Shown one piece after another: positions 9,864 to 19,357 of a stretch of 64,000 nt of DNA. A program made the translations under genes and the position numbers. The stretch's first letter is position 1, and every line of letters starts with the position of its first letter. Where the stretch lies: assembly GCF_040537815.1 (NCBI RefSeq), contig NZ_JBEWSZ010000001.1, positions 1,054,001-1,118,000 on the forward strand. Direction: 5' to 3'. A model generated the notes under the pieces. That model made no database searches, was not told the DNA's origin, and worked only from the letters and a program-made list of their open reading frames with translations. The DNA is from Mesorhizobium shangrilense (lineage in GTDB: Bacteria; Pseudomonadota; Alphaproteobacteria; Rhizobiales; Rhizobiaceae).

Positions 9864-10883
9864 ATGACCGAATCGAAAGCCATGATCCTGGGCTGTGGCG
9901 GGAAATCGCTGACGCGCGATGAAATCCGCTTCTACCGCAATGAATGTCCCTGGGGCTTCATCCTGTTTGCTCGCAACATCAGCGAGACCGAGCAGGTCCG
10001 CGACCTCGTCGATTCGATGCGCGATTGCATCGACCGGCCGGATGCGCTGGTGTTCGTCGACCAGGAGGGTGGGCGGGTGCAGCGCCTGCGGCCGCCGCTG
10101 GCGCCGAACTATCCGTCGGGCGCCGCACTCGGCGCGCTTTGGCGCGATGACCATGATGTCGGCACCCGTGCAGCCTGGCTGATGGCACGGCTGCTTGCCT
10201 TCGATCTGCTGCGATACGGCATCACCGCGGATTGTCTTCCTGTACTCGATGTGCCGGTCGATGGGGCAAGCGATGTGATCGGCGCGCGGGCCTATGGCAA
10301 GGAGCCGCGTGCCGTCATCGAGCTGGGCCGCGCTCTGGCGGAAGGGCTGATGTCCGGCGGCGTGGTGCCTGTCATGAAGCATATTCCGGGGCATGGTAGG
10401 GCCTTGGCCGACACGCATCTGGAGCTTCCGACCGTCAATACCTCCATGAGCGATCTGCAGCGGCATGATTTCGCGCCGTTCAGAGAGCTCAACCACCTGC
10501 CGATAGCGATGACGGCGCATGTCGTCTACAGCGCCATCGACCCCAAGAACCCGGCGACCACCTCCGGCAAGCTGATCGACGAGATCATCCGTCGTGAGAT
10601 CGGATTTGATGGCCTGCTGATCAGTGACGACACCTCGATGAAGGCACTTTCTGGGGATTTCCCGACAAAGGCGGCCTCGATCCTTGCGGCGGGCTGCGAT
10701 CTGGTCCTTCACTGCAACGGCGTTTTCGAGGAAATGGTTGGCATCGCGTCGCGCACCAAGGGCCTTGAGGGAAAATCGCTGCAGCGCGCTGAACGGGCGC
10801 TGACCTACATAAAGAACCGCGATCGCGCTGAAGAAACCGAAATACGCGCGGAATTCGCCACCTATTTCGAAACGGTGGCCTAA
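9864..10883 (+). CDS. nagZ: beta-N-acetylhexosaminidase (peptidoglycan recycling)
   Basis: The 339-residue glycoside hydrolase family 3 enzyme removes N-acetylglucosamine from 1,6-anhydro-muropeptides in the cytoplasm. Diagnostic motifs are FVDQEGGRVQRL, the substrate loop VMKHIPGHGRALADTHLELP with the catalytic Asp-His dyad in ADTHL, and the nucleophile aspartate in LLISDDTSMKAL. Length matches NagZ. It begins 74 bp after the terminator and is followed 17 bp later by scpA, so nagZ-scpA-scpB probably form one transcript. Confidence 0.95.
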   Translation: MTESKAMILGCGGKSLTRDEIRFYRNECPWGFILFARNISETEQVRDLVDSMRDCIDRPDALVFVDQEGGRVQRLRPPLAPNYPSGAALGALWRDDHDVGTRAAWLMARLLAFDLLRYGITADCLPVLDVPVDGASDVIGARAYGKEPRAVIELGRALAEGLMSGGVVPVMKHIPGHGRALADTHLELPTVNTSMSDLQRHDFAPFRELNHLPIAMTAHVVYSAIDPKNPATTSGKLIDEIIRREIGFDGLLISDDTSMKALSGDFPTKAASILAAGCDLVLHCNGVFEEMVGIASRTKGLEGKSLQRAERALTYIKNRDRAEETEIRAEFATYFETVA

Positions 10884-10900
10884 CAGAGAAGGCAAAGGCA

Positions 10901-11743
10901 GTGGCGGAAGCATTGGAAAGCAAGCCTGCAAAGGCCGCACCGATGGACCGTCTGTGGGCCGAAAACGACGATTCACGCGTAACCGGCGATCCGTCGCTGG
11001 TTGTCGACGTGGCTGGCTTCGAAGGACCGCTCGACCTTCTGCTGCACCTTGCCCGTACCCAGAAGGTCGATCTGTCGCGCATCTCGATCCTGGCGCTGGT
11101 GGAGCAGTATCTGGCCTTCGTCGAGACGGCGAGGGCGCTGAGACTCGAGCTTGCCGCCGATTATCTGGTGATGGCGGCCTGGCTTGCCTTCCTGAAGTCG
11201 AAACTGCTGATCCCCAAGCAGCCCGGTGAAGACGGCGAGAGCGGCGAGGAACTGGCTGCTGTCCTGCAATTCAGGCTGAAGCGGCTGGAAGCCATGCGCG
11301 ACGCCTCGGCGCGCCTGGTCAACCGGAACCGGCTTGGCCGCGATGTCTTCGCGCGCGGCATGCCGGAAATGGTCATCGTCGAGAAGCGCAACGCCTATTC
11401 GGCCTCGCTCTACGATCTATTGACCGCCTATGCGCAGCAGCGGCAGAAGCAGGCGATCACCAACGTGACCATCGCCAGGCGCGGTGTCTGGTCGCTCAAG
11501 GATGCGCGCGACATCCTGACCCGAATGGTCGGGGCGCTGACCGACTGGACGGCGCTCGACAGTTTCCTGATCCAGTACATGACCAGCCCGGAAGAACGGC
11601 GCACCGCGATCGCCAGTTCGTTCGCGGCCTCCCTGGAACTGGTACGCGATGGCAGTATGGATGTGCGGCAGGATGGGGCCTTCGCGCCGATTTATCTGCG
11701 CGGTCGCGCCCAGGCAATCAAGGCAATCGAGGTGGCATCATGA
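10901..11743 (+). CDS. scpA: segregation and condensation protein A
   Basis: The 280-residue kleisin subunit of the SMC-ScpAB condensin links SMC heads and helps chromosome compaction and segregation. The N-terminal ScpA signature VAGFEGPLDLLLHLARTQKVDLSRISI is split here only by prose limits: its key parts are FEGPLDLLLHL and KVDLSRI. A C-terminal winged-helix region follows. The start is a GTG with a purine-rich AGAGAAGG site upstream; an ATG at 10943 would shorten the protein by 14 residues. The stop overlaps scpB by four bases. Confidence 0.93.
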   Translation: MAEALESKPAKAAPMDRLWAENDDSRVTGDPSLVVDVAGFEGPLDLLLHLARTQKVDLSRISILALVEQYLAFVETARALRLELAADYLVMAAWLAFLKSKLLIPKQPGEDGESGEELAAVLQFRLKRLEAMRDASARLVNRNRLGRDVFARGMPEMVIVEKRNAYSASLYDLLTAYAQQRQKQAITNVTIARRGVWSLKDARDILTRMVGALTDWTALDSFLIQYMTSPEERRTAIASSFAASLELVRDGSMDVRQDGAFAPIYLRGRAQAIKAIEVAS

Positions 11744-12495
11744 GCGAACGCGCCAACGCGTCGGTCATTCCGTTCAAGGTCGATGACGAGCCCGAGGAAG
11801 AGGCGCCGGCCCAGAATTCCCAGCAGAATCCGGCTGAGCGGCTGCATCTGGCCGAAGCCGTGCGCATGGCCGAAGCGATTGTTTTCGCGAGCGCCCAGCC
11901 GGTCAGCGAAAAGCAGCTCGCCGCGCGGTTGCCCGACGGCATCAACATTGCGGTGGCCATGGCCGAGTTGCAGCAGATCTATGCGCGGCGCGGCGTCAAC
12001 CTGGTGCGCGTCGGCGACGCGTGGGCGTTCCGTACGGCCGGCGATCTCGCCTTCCTGATGAGCCGCGATACGGTGCAGCAAAGGAAGCTCTCCCGTGCGG
12101 CGCTCGAAGTGCTGGCGATCATTGCCTACCATCAGCCGGTGACACGCGCCGAGATCGAGGATATTCGTGGTGTGGAGACCTCGAAGGGAACGCTCGACAC
12201 GTTGCTGGAAACCGAATGGGTGCGCATGCGCGGCCGGCGTCGGACGCCCGGCCGTCCGGTCACTTACGGCACCACCGATACGTTCCTCGATCACTTCGCA
12301 CTGGAAGAAATCCGCGATCTCCCCGGAATGGAGGAATTGAAGGGTGCTGGCCTGTTGTCAGGCCGCATGCCGTCGAACTTCTCCATTCCGCTGCCGCCAG
12401 CCGATCCTGACGCGCTGACCGATGACGAGGACGCGCTGACCGACATCGATCTCGAAGAACTCGGCCTGCTGACGCCGCGCGTCACGGAAGATTGA
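11740..12495 (+). CDS. scpB: segregation and condensation protein B
   Basis: The 251-residue ScpB is the dimeric winged-helix partner of ScpA in the SMC condensin complex. The family core is visible as AEAIVFASAQPVSEKQLA, RDTVQQRKLSRAALEVLAII and AYHQPVTRAEIEDIRGVE. The following segment has GRPVTYGTTDTFLDHFAL, typical of ScpB. An acidic tail (DPDALTDDEDALTDIDLEE) ends the protein. Its ATG overlaps the scpA stop (ATGA), which implies translational coupling. Confidence 0.95.
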   Translation: MSERANASVIPFKVDDEPEEEAPAQNSQQNPAERLHLAEAVRMAEAIVFASAQPVSEKQLAARLPDGINIAVAMAELQQIYARRGVNLVRVGDAWAFRTAGDLAFLMSRDTVQQRKLSRAALEVLAIIAYHQPVTRAEIEDIRGVETSKGTLDTLLETEWVRMRGRRRTPGRPVTYGTTDTFLDHFALEEIRDLPGMEELKGAGLLSGRMPSNFSIPLPPADPDALTDDEDALTDIDLEELGLLTPRVTED

Positions 12496-12672
12496 GCATA
12501 TCCACCGCGTAGAACCGCCAGGGGGCGGGGCTGCGCCGATTCGTAGCGGGCAGTCGCGAGGAAAGTGCGTGACATCCGTCACTCATTCATAAACTTTGTC
12601 GCAGTTGTGTTTGAATCCCAACGCGAAAACGCATAGATCAGCGTCAGGGAAAACATTCGAGAGAGATTTGCT

Positions 12673-12894
12673 ATGGGTTCATTTTCGATTTGGCACTGGA
12701 TGATCGTACTGGTCATCGTGCTTCTGGTGTTCGGCCGCGGCAAGATTCCGGAGCTGATGGGCGACATGGCCAAGGGTATCAAGAGCTTCAAGAAGGGCAT
12801 GGCGGACGACGACGTTGCCGACGACAAGCGCACCGTCGAGCATCGCGCTGACGAGACCGTTTCGGCAGCCAAGGAAAAGGCCAGCAAGAGCTGA
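12673..12894 (+). CDS. tatA: Tat translocase subunit TatA
   Basis: The 73-residue protein has one short N-terminal membrane helix ([14 protein letters not shown]), the hinge [12 protein letters not shown] with the conserved Phe-Gly, and an amphipathic helix ([11 protein letters not shown]). This is the standard TatA layout. TatA oligomers form the translocation path for folded proteins with twin-arginine signals. It opens the tatABC operon after a 177-bp gap from scpB in which I see no other gene. A Tat substrate in this window is EfeB at 50894. Confidence 0.95.
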   Translation: MGSFSIWHWMIVLVIVLLVFGRGKIPELMGDMAKGIKSFKKGMADDDVADDKRTVEHRADETVSAAKEKASKS

Positions 12895-12922
12895 GCCCAG
12901 AACCTAGTCGGAACAGGTAGCC

Positions 12923-13720
12923 ATGTTTGACGTCGGCTGGAGCGAAATGCTGGTGATCGCGGTCGTCATGATCGTGGTCGTCGGGCCAAAGGACTTGCCC
13001 AATATGCTGCGCACCTTTGGCCGCACGACGGCGAAGCTGCGGGCCATGGCAGCCGACTTCCAGAGGCAGTTCAACGACGCCTTGAAGGAAGCCGAGCTCG
13101 ACGACATCAAGAAATCGGTCGACGAACTCAGGGGCCTCAGTCCGGTTGCCGAGATCAAGAAGCAACTCAATCCGTTCGAGCAGGCGGCGGCCGACGTGCG
13201 CTCCGGCGTGGATAACATGATGAAGCCGAAGCCGGCGGCGGATCCCGCCGCGCCGGCCGCGTCGACACCGCAGGCCTCCGAGCCGCTAAAGAACGGTGCG
13301 ACGGCGATGCCAGGCGTCAATGGACCGGATACAACGCCGACTTTCCCGGCAATGACCGACGAGTCCGTGGTGACGGCAGCCGTCGAACAGGCGGCAGCGC
13401 CGCAAGAGACGCCCGCGGTGAAAAAAGCGACCAAGGCCACGCCGGCAAAAGCGGAGCCTGCCGCAAAAGCTACCCCGAAGGTTTCCACGGCCGCCACCAA
13501 GGCGTCCTCGCCGGCGAAGGCGACGGCCACCAAAGCATCGCCCGCATTGAAAGCACCTGCCGGGGCGGACGCTGCAAAGCCGACGCTGCCGAAAGTCGCG
13601 AAGGCGGCCGCGACAAAAGCGGTTGCGGCGAAAACTCCCGCTGTTAAGGCTAAACCGAAATCCGCGGCGGCAAAGAAGCCGGCCACGACTGGCAAGAAGA
13701 CGGCGGGGGCCGCTAAGTGA
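12923..13720 (+). CDS. tatB: Tat translocase subunit TatB
   Basis: The 265-residue protein begins MFDVGWSEMLVIAVVMIVVV with the conserved glutamate in the membrane helix and continues GPKDLPNMLRTFGRTTAKLR, the TatB amphipathic region. TatB with TatC forms the receptor for twin-arginine signals. The C-terminal roughly 120 residues are an Ala/Lys/Pro-rich tail with many AAKA and KAT segments, much longer than in enterobacteria and resembling histone H1 tails in composition. The stop overlaps tatC by four bases. Confidence 0.93.
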   Translation: MFDVGWSEMLVIAVVMIVVVGPKDLPNMLRTFGRTTAKLRAMAADFQRQFNDALKEAELDDIKKSVDELRGLSPVAEIKKQLNPFEQAAADVRSGVDNMMKPKPAADPAAPAASTPQASEPLKNGATAMPGVNGPDTTPTFPAMTDESVVTAAVEQAAAPQETPAVKKATKATPAKAEPAAKATPKVSTAATKASSPAKATATKASPALKAPAGADAAKPTLPKVAKAAATKAVAAKTPAVKAKPKSAAAKKPATTGKKTAGAAK

Positions 13721-14592
13721 GCGTTTCGGACAAGGAAAAGGAAGAGATCGACAAGTCGTCGGCTCCCCTCATCGAACATCTGGTCGAGTTGCGGCGGCGG
13801 TTGATCTGGTCGCTCGGCGGTTTCTTCATCGCCTTCCTCGTCTGCTTCTTCTTCGCCAAGAAGCTGTTCAACCTTCTGGTTGTGCCGTTCAAATGGGCAA
13901 CCAAGTGGGCAGGGCTCGATCCGCACAAGGTCGAGCTGATCTATACGGCGCCGCAGGAGTTCTTCTTCACGCAGGTCAAGCTCGCCATGTTCGGCGGCAT
14001 GGTCATCGCGTTTCCGCTGATCGCCACGCAGATCTACAAATTCATCGCGCCCGGCCTCTACAAGAACGAACGCAATGCCTTCCTGCCGTTCCTGATCGCT
14101 TCGCCAGTCCTGTTCCTGATGGGCGCGTCGCTGGTCTATTTCTTCTTCACGCCGATGGTGATGTGGTTCTTCCTCGCCATGCAGCAGACCGGCACCGATG
14201 ATCAGGTGCAGATTTCGCTGCTGCCGAAAGTGTCGGAATATCTCAGCCTGATCATGACGCTGATCTTCTCCTTCGGCTTGGTGTTCCAGTTGCCGGTAGT
14301 GACCAGCCTGATGACCCGTGTCGGCATGCTGTCGTCCAAGGCGCTGGCCGAAAAGCGCAAATGGGCGATCGTCATCGCCTTCGTCGTGGCGGCGGTGCTG
14401 ACGCCGCCGGATCCGATGAGCCAGATCGGCCTGGCCATTCCGACGATCCTTCTCTACGAGGTCTCCATCTGGGCCGCGCGGTGGATCGAGCGGGATCAGG
14501 AAAAGCAGCGGCTGGCGCGCGAGAAGCAGGACGCCGCGGAAACCGTGGTCGAGAAAGCTTCGGACGAGCCACCGCCACCGGCTGCTTCGTAA
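13717..14592 (+). CDS. tatC: Tat translocase subunit TatC
   Basis: The 291-residue protein has six predicted membrane helices, as expected for TatC. The conserved N-terminal segment is APLIEHLVELRRRLIWS, whose Glu-Leu-Arg-Arg-Arg binds the twin-arginine signal. A conserved first periplasmic loop (YTAPQEFFFTQVKLAMFGG) and the FGLVFQLPVV helix are also present. A charged C-terminal extension (DQEKQRLAREKQDAAE) faces the cytoplasm. It is translationally coupled to tatB and closes the operon. Confidence 0.96.
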   Translation: MSVSDKEKEEIDKSSAPLIEHLVELRRRLIWSLGGFFIAFLVCFFFAKKLFNLLVVPFKWATKWAGLDPHKVELIYTAPQEFFFTQVKLAMFGGMVIAFPLIATQIYKFIAPGLYKNERNAFLPFLIASPVLFLMGASLVYFFFTPMVMWFFLAMQQTGTDDQVQISLLPKVSEYLSLIMTLIFSFGLVFQLPVVTSLMTRVGMLSSKALAEKRKWAIVIAFVVAAVLTPPDPMSQIGLAIPTILLYEVSIWAARWIERDQEKQRLAREKQDAAETVVEKASDEPPPPAAS

Positions 14593-14742
14593 CAACGACA
14601 TGGTGGATTGCCCTGTCACGGGGCGTCCGAGACGAGCAAACAGGTTTGGTTGCTCGTCTCCAGGGTTGTTGCGTCCGGAAAAAACCCGAGGCCATCACCC
14701 CCTCATCTTGCATAGATCAATGATGCGGTTTACGCCCTCTGG

Positions 14743-14786
14743 CTGAAACGCATCGCACTCAGGGCGATGCGTTTCAGTTTTGTTTT
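14743..14786 (+). terminator. strong hairpin terminator between tatC and serS
   Basis: A perfect 14-bp stem (CTGAAACGCATCGC at 14743-14756 and its complement at 14764-14777) with a seven-base loop is followed by TTTTGTTTT. It lies downstream of tatC and directly abuts the palindromic repeat at 14788. Confidence 0.75.
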
Positions 14787-14787
14787 G

Positions 14788-14834
14788 AGCGTGTCGTTTC
14801 CCCAAAACCGCTGCGCACTTTTGGGCGACACGCT
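14788..14834. repeat. rhizobial intergenic palindromic repeat, copy 1
   Basis: The outer arms AGCGTGTCG and CGACACGCT pair perfectly, and the inner arms CCCAAAA and TTTTGGG pair around CCGCTGCGCAC. The same architecture (GAGCGTG, CAAAACCG, CGC, TTTT, inverted outer arm) recurs at 20326. It resembles the palindrome commonly scattered between Mesorhizobium genes. It is an extragenic structured repeat, not coding. Confidence 0.6.
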
Positions 14835-14854
14835 ACCGCAGGAGCGTTCAGACC

Positions 14855-16159
14855 ATGCTTGACATCAAATGGATTCGCGACAACCCGAAGACCCTCGTCG
14901 AGGCGCTGGTGAAGCGCTCGTGGTCCGTTTCTGAAGCGCAGTCCACGGTAGATGATCTGATCGCCCGGGACGAAGCGCGGCGCGAACACGTCACCGAGCT
15001 GCAGATCAAGCAGGAGCGCCGCAACGCCGCCTCGAAAGAGATCGGCAACGCGATGCGTTCGGGCGATGGCGCGCTTGCCGAGAAATTGAAGGCCGAGGTC
15101 GGCGAGATCAAGGCATTCATCCAGAATGGCGAGGCGCGGGAACGCGAACTCGACAAGGCGCTGAACGATGCGCTGGCGGTATTGCCCAACGTGCCGCTCG
15201 ATGACGTTCCCGTAGGCAAGGATGAGCATGACAATGTCGTCAAGCGCGTCGTCGGCGAGGTGCCGACGCGACCGAATTGGGTGAAGGAGCATTTCGAAAT
15301 CGGCGAAGCGCTGGGCATGATGGATTTCGAGCGGGCGGCGAAGCTTTCCGGCTCGCGCTTTACCGTTCTGAAGAGCGGGCTTGCGCGGATGGAACGCGCG
15401 CTCGGCCAGTTTATGCTGGACCTGCATACGACCGAGCACGGCTACGAGGAAATCCAGCCGCCGCTCATGGTGCGTGACGAGGTTCTTTTCGGCACCAACC
15501 AGTTGCCGAAGTTCGAGGAGGACCTCTTCTTCACGCCGCATGGCGACGGCAGGCTTGGCCTCATTCCGACCGCCGAGGTGCCGCTCACCAATCTCGTGCG
15601 CGAGGAGATCACCGCGCATGAAAAACTGCCGCTGCGCTACACGGCTCTGACACCGTGCTTCCGTTCGGAAGCTGGCTCGGCCGGGCGCGACACACGCGGC
15701 ATGCTGCGCCAGCACCAGTTCTACAAGGTGGAACTGGTGTCGATCACCGATCAGGAGTCGTCGCTTGCCGAACATGACCGCATGACCGCATGCGCCGAGG
15801 AAGTGCTGAAGCGTCTCGGCCTGCCGTTCCGCACCATGGTGCTGTGCACCGGCGACATGGGTTTTGGCGCGCGCAAGACCCATGACATCGAGGTCTGGCT
15901 GCCCGGCCAGAACGCCTATCGCGAAATCTCGTCCTGCTCTGTCTGCGGCGATTTCCAGGCGCGGCGCATGGACGCCCGCTACAAGGACAAGGACGGCAAG
16001 GGCAACCGTTTCGTCCACACGCTCAACGGTTCCGGCACCGCCGTCGGTCGCGCTCTTATCGCTGTCATCGAAAATTATCAGAATGAGGATGGCAGCGTAA
16101 CCATTCCTGAAGCGCTGCGGTCTTACATGGGTGGTCTGGAAAAGATCGAAGCGAAATAA
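14855..16159 (+). CDS. serS: seryl-tRNA synthetase
   Basis: The 434-residue class II aminoacyl-tRNA synthetase charges tRNA-Ser and tRNA-Sec. The N-terminal coiled-coil tRNA-binding arm ([20 protein letters not shown] to about residue 110) is present. Class II motif 2 ([20 protein letters not shown]) and motif 3 ([19 protein letters not shown]) are clear. The C-terminus [15 protein letters not shown] is typical. The last base of the stop codon is the first base of surE (TAATG), so the two are translationally coupled. Confidence 0.97.
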   Translation: MLDIKWIRDNPKTLVEALVKRSWSVSEAQSTVDDLIARDEARREHVTELQIKQERRNAASKEIGNAMRSGDGALAEKLKAEVGEIKAFIQNGEARERELDKALNDALAVLPNVPLDDVPVGKDEHDNVVKRVVGEVPTRPNWVKEHFEIGEALGMMDFERAAKLSGSRFTVLKSGLARMERALGQFMLDLHTTEHGYEEIQPPLMVRDEVLFGTNQLPKFEEDLFFTPHGDGRLGLIPTAEVPLTNLVREEITAHEKLPLRYTALTPCFRSEAGSAGRDTRGMLRQHQFYKVELVSITDQESSLAEHDRMTACAEEVLKRLGLPFRTMVLCTGDMGFGARKTHDIEVWLPGQNAYREISSCSVCGDFQARRMDARYKDKDGKGNRFVHTLNGSGTAVGRALIAVIENYQNEDGSVTIPEALRSYMGGLEKIEAK

Positions 16160-16917
16160 TGCGTATTCTCCTGACCAATGATGACGGCATCCACGCCGAA
16201 GGCCTTGCGTCCCTCGAGCGCATCGCCCGCACGCTGTCCGACGATGTCTGGGTCGTGGCTCCCGAGCAGGACCAGTCCGGTTACGCGCATTCGCTATCGA
16301 TCTCGGAGCCGCTTCGGCTGAGGAAAATCGGTGAGAAGCACTTTGCCGTGCGGGGAACGCCGACTGACTGCGTCATCATGGGCGTGAAGAAGATCCTGCC
16401 GGGAGCGCCCGACCTGATCCTGTCGGGCGTCAATTCCGGCGCCAACATCGCCGACGATGTCACCTATTCGGGCACGGTTGCCGGCGCCATGGAAGGCGCG
16501 CTGCTTGGCGTGCGCTCGATCGCGCTCAGCCAGGCCTACAGCTATGTCGGCGAGGATCGCGTGGTCCCCTATGAGACCACCGAGGCGCTGGCGCCGGCGC
16601 TGCTGAAGAAGCTTGTCGCCATGCCGCTGCCGGATGGCGTGCTGCTTAACGTCAATTTTCCCAATTGCCTGGCTGAGGAAGTCGTCGGCACGGTCGTCAC
16701 CTCGCAAGGCAAGCTGGTGCACAGCCTGTGGGTCGACGAGCGGCGCGACGGGCGCGGGCTGCCTTACTACTGGCTGCGCTTCGGCCGGGAGCCTGTCGAG
16801 GGCAAGACCGGGACCGACCTTCACGCCATGCGCAGCCGGCTGGTGTCGGTGACGCCGCTGCAACTCGATCTGACTGCCCATGAGATCCGCGATCAACTGA
16901 CCAAGGCGCTCGCATGA
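16159..16917 (+). CDS. surE: 5'/3'-nucleotidase SurE
   Basis: The 252-residue SurE survival protein begins [16 protein letters not shown], with the paired aspartates that bind metal. The family segments [15 protein letters not shown] and [11 protein letters not shown] follow, then [22 protein letters not shown]. SurE dephosphorylates nucleoside monophosphates and is linked with stationary-phase survival. It overlaps serS by one base and pcm by four bases, and sits in the surE-pcm-nlpD order known from enterobacteria. Confidence 0.96.
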   Translation: MRILLTNDDGIHAEGLASLERIARTLSDDVWVVAPEQDQSGYAHSLSISEPLRLRKIGEKHFAVRGTPTDCVIMGVKKILPGAPDLILSGVNSGANIADDVTYSGTVAGAMEGALLGVRSIALSQAYSYVGEDRVVPYETTEALAPALLKKLVAMPLPDGVLLNVNFPNCLAEEVVGTVVTSQGKLVHSLWVDERRDGRGLPYYWLRFGREPVEGKTGTDLHAMRSRLVSVTPLQLDLTAHEIRDQLTKALA

Positions 16918-17564
16918 ATACAGTGGACGACCGCGAAGGCTTTGCTGCTTTCCTGCTTCGCCTGCGCGGCAGGGGAACGGTGCCCAAGGCGCTCATTGCC
17001 GCTTTCGAGGCGACGCCACGGCGCGGTTTCCTCGCCGTACAGTTCCATCCGATCGCCTGGTCGGATCGCATGCTGCCGATCGAGTGCGGCGAGGCGATCG
17101 AGGGTGCTGACATGCAGGCGGCGGTCATCGCGGCGCTGGGCATCGAGCCGAGCAACCGCGTGCTCGAGATCGGAACGGGCTCGGGCTACACGGCGGCGGT
17201 GATGTCGCGGCTCGCCTCACGGGTCGTCACCGTGGATCGCTACAAGACGCTCACCGAGCAGGCCAGGCAGCGCTTCGAAGCGCTCGGCATCGGCAATGTC
17301 ATTGCCCGCCAGGCGGATGGCTCGGGCGGATTGGCCAATGAAGGCCCGTTCGATCGCATCGTCGCCTGGGCGGCCTTCGACAGCCTGCCACGCTTCCTGC
17401 TCGACCAATTGTCGAGCGGCGGCGTCGTGATCGCGCCGATCGGTCCGGAGGAGGGCGAGCAGGTGCTGGCCAAGCTCACCAAGGTGGGCAGCCGTTTCGA
17501 GCGCGAGGACATCGGCCTCGTGCGTCTGCAGCCGATCCTGCGCAGCCTCGCCGCGGTAATCTAA
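16914..17564 (+). CDS. pcm: protein-L-isoaspartate O-methyltransferase
   Basis: The 216-residue SAM-dependent methyltransferase repairs isoaspartyl residues in aged proteins. The SAM-binding motif is [19 protein letters not shown], preceded by the family region [26 protein letters not shown]. The usual Pcm signature ISQP before the SAM domain appears changed ([17 protein letters not shown]), so this is a divergent rhizobial-type Pcm. It overlaps surE by ATGA. Confidence 0.85.
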   Translation: MNTVDDREGFAAFLLRLRGRGTVPKALIAAFEATPRRGFLAVQFHPIAWSDRMLPIECGEAIEGADMQAAVIAALGIEPSNRVLEIGTGSGYTAAVMSRLASRVVTVDRYKTLTEQARQRFEALGIGNVIARQADGSGGLANEGPFDRIVAWAAFDSLPRFLLDQLSSGGVVIAPIGPEEGEQVLAKLTKVGSRFEREDIGLVRLQPILRSLAAVI

Positions 17565-17590
17565 AGTCTCCTGTTCCATCCCGATCCTTG

Positions 17591-17613
17591 CGAAGGCTGG
17601 GTTCCAGCCTTCG
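17591..17613. repeat. inverted repeat after pcm
   Basis: The 10-bp arms CGAAGGCTGG and CCAGCCTTCG surround a three-base loop, with no T-tract after it. It sits in the 198-bp pcm to nlpD-like gap. It may be a weak attenuator or a fragment of an intergenic repeat. Confidence 0.4.
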
Positions 17614-17762
17614 ACGATATGGGCATGCGCCGAAGCGGCCGAAAATTGGCTGCAAATAGTTTTAAGAAAAATTTCGTCGGATTCTACAGGCTTAACCGAC
17701 CAGTAACATTAACGCGCTTTAATCATGCACAGGTTGGTACAGAGTATGTGCGGGTTAGTGCG

Positions 17763-19259
17763 ATGCAACTCAGTGTTTTGAAGGCAAACGGTCGCAATCT
17801 GGCGAGGGGCTGCGCCGTCTTGATGATTGCGGGTGCCGCGGCAGGGTGCAGTTCCCAGGCGTCGCGGTTCAATGGCGTCGACGACGTCTTTACCTCCTCG
17901 ACCAATAATCAGCGCAACATCATCAACAAGCAGGATAACAGCCAGCCCTATCCGGGCGATGTTTCTGCTGCTCCGGTAGATGCCATGCCCACGCAGTCGG
18001 TGGCCCGGTCCAGTCTGGACCCGGTTTCGTCGCGCCCGCTGCCGCCGCCCACCTCGCCAAATCCGGCGCGCACCGCATCGACGCCGATTGCTGTGCCTCC
18101 GGCGCCGCATCTCGACAAGACGGCAACTGGCACCGTCGCTCCGGCAGCCAGGCCGTTCAAAGATGCGCAGCCTGATGCGCCGCGAGTGGCGACTGCCGCC
18201 AGTGCGCCGCACGCAACCGAAATTGTTGTCCGGGACGGCGAGACCATCTCCGGCCTGGCGCGGCACTATAACGTGCCCGCCGATGCCATCATCAAGGTCA
18301 ATGGGCTGAATGCCGCCAAGGGGCTGAGAGCCGGCCAGAAGATCGTCATCCCGGCCTATGCCTATTCGAGCAAGGACTCGACGAAGGTTGCCGATGCAAA
18401 ACCAGCGAACGGCAAGCACGATCAGCCGGTCAACGCACCTGAGAAAGTGGCCGTGCTGCCGCAGCAGCCAAAGCTGAAGGAAGGCAAGCCGGCCGCGCAG
18501 GTGGATGCATCCGCCGCCGCGAACCAGCCGAAAAACGGCAAGGCGCCGCAGATGGCCTCGGCCGCGCCGAAGGGCGCTGGTGGAAGCTATACCGTGCAGC
18601 AGGGCGATACGCTGGCGGCAATCGCCCGCAAGACCGGTGTCGGTGTCGTCGCGCTGAAGAATGCCAACGGCATGAAGGATGGCGTGCTCAAGATCGGCCA
18701 GACCTTGAAGGTGCCGGCGGGCGGAAATGCCGCCGTTGCCAGCGCCAAGCCGGTAGCTGTCGATCCGGTGACGACCGCCACCACCGCGCCCGCCGCGAAG
18801 CCGACCGAGACGCTGGCGTCCTACACTCCGCCGAAGAAGGATGCGAAGGTCATCGCGGCGGCCGAGGACGACGATGTCGTGGCCCCGAACGCCACCGGCA
18901 TCAGCAAGATGCGCTGGCCCGTTCGTGGCCGCGTGATCTCCAGCTTCGGTGGCGGCAAGGACGGTGTCGACATCGCGGTGCCTGAAGGAACGCCGGTCAA
19001 GGCAGCTGAGAACGGCGTCGTCATCTACGCCGGCGACGGCCTCAAGGAATTCGGCAACACGGTTCTGGTGCGCCACGAGAATGGGCTGGTCACGGTCTAT
19101 GGCCACACCAGCTCGATCGAGGTCCAGCGCGGCCAGAAGGTCAAGCGCGGCCAGGAAATCGCCCTTTCCGGCATGAGCGGCGCGACCGACTCGCCGAAAC
19201 TGCACTTCGAGGTGCGCAAGAACTCGGCCCCGGTCGATCCGTCGGGCTATCTCGAATAG
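17763..19259 (+). CDS. NlpD-like lipoprotein: two LysM domains plus degenerate LytM (M23) domain
   Basis: The 498-residue lipoprotein has a lipobox at about residue 28 (GAAAGCSSQ). LysM domains lie near residues 155-200 (IVVRDGETISGLARHYNVP) and 275-320 (SYTVQQGDTLAAIARKTGV), and a C-terminal M23/LytM domain near 385-498. In the LytM domain the first metal histidine is absent (GGKDGVDIAVP) and the HxH motif reads PKLHFEV, as in E. coli NlpD (TRLHFEI). It is therefore probably an amidase activator rather than an active endopeptidase. Start ATG 17763 gives the best lipoprotein signal; the upstream frame is open but unlike a protein. The position after surE-pcm fits nlpD. Confidence 0.85.
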   Translation: MQLSVLKANGRNLARGCAVLMIAGAAAGCSSQASRFNGVDDVFTSSTNNQRNIINKQDNSQPYPGDVSAAPVDAMPTQSVARSSLDPVSSRPLPPPTSPNPARTASTPIAVPPAPHLDKTATGTVAPAARPFKDAQPDAPRVATAASAPHATEIVVRDGETISGLARHYNVPADAIIKVNGLNAAKGLRAGQKIVIPAYAYSSKDSTKVADAKPANGKHDQPVNAPEKVAVLPQQPKLKEGKPAAQVDASAAANQPKNGKAPQMASAAPKGAGGSYTVQQGDTLAAIARKTGVGVVALKNANGMKDGVLKIGQTLKVPAGGNAAVASAKPVAVDPVTTATTAPAAKPTETLASYTPPKKDAKVIAAAEDDDVVAPNATGISKMRWPVRGRVISSFGGGKDGVDIAVPEGTPVKAAENGVVIYAGDGLKEFGNTVLVRHENGLVTVYGHTSSIEVQRGQKVKRGQEIALSGMSGATDSPKLHFEVRKNSAPVDPSGYLE

Positions 19260-19311
19260 AAGAAAAAAAGCAATTGCGGGCCGCCTGACCTCCAGTCCGC
19301 CCCGCCGGCTC

Positions 19312-19340
19312 AGCCCGCTCCGCAAGGGGCGGGCTTTTTC
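19312..19340. terminator. terminator after the NlpD-like gene
   Basis: A 10-bp stem (AGCCCGCTCC at 19312-19321, GGGGCGGGCT at 19326-19335, one G-T pair) has a GCAA tetraloop and is followed by TTTT. It lies between two convergent genes and may serve both directions. Confidence 0.85.
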
Positions 19341-19357
19341 AGTTTCCGGATCGGCCT

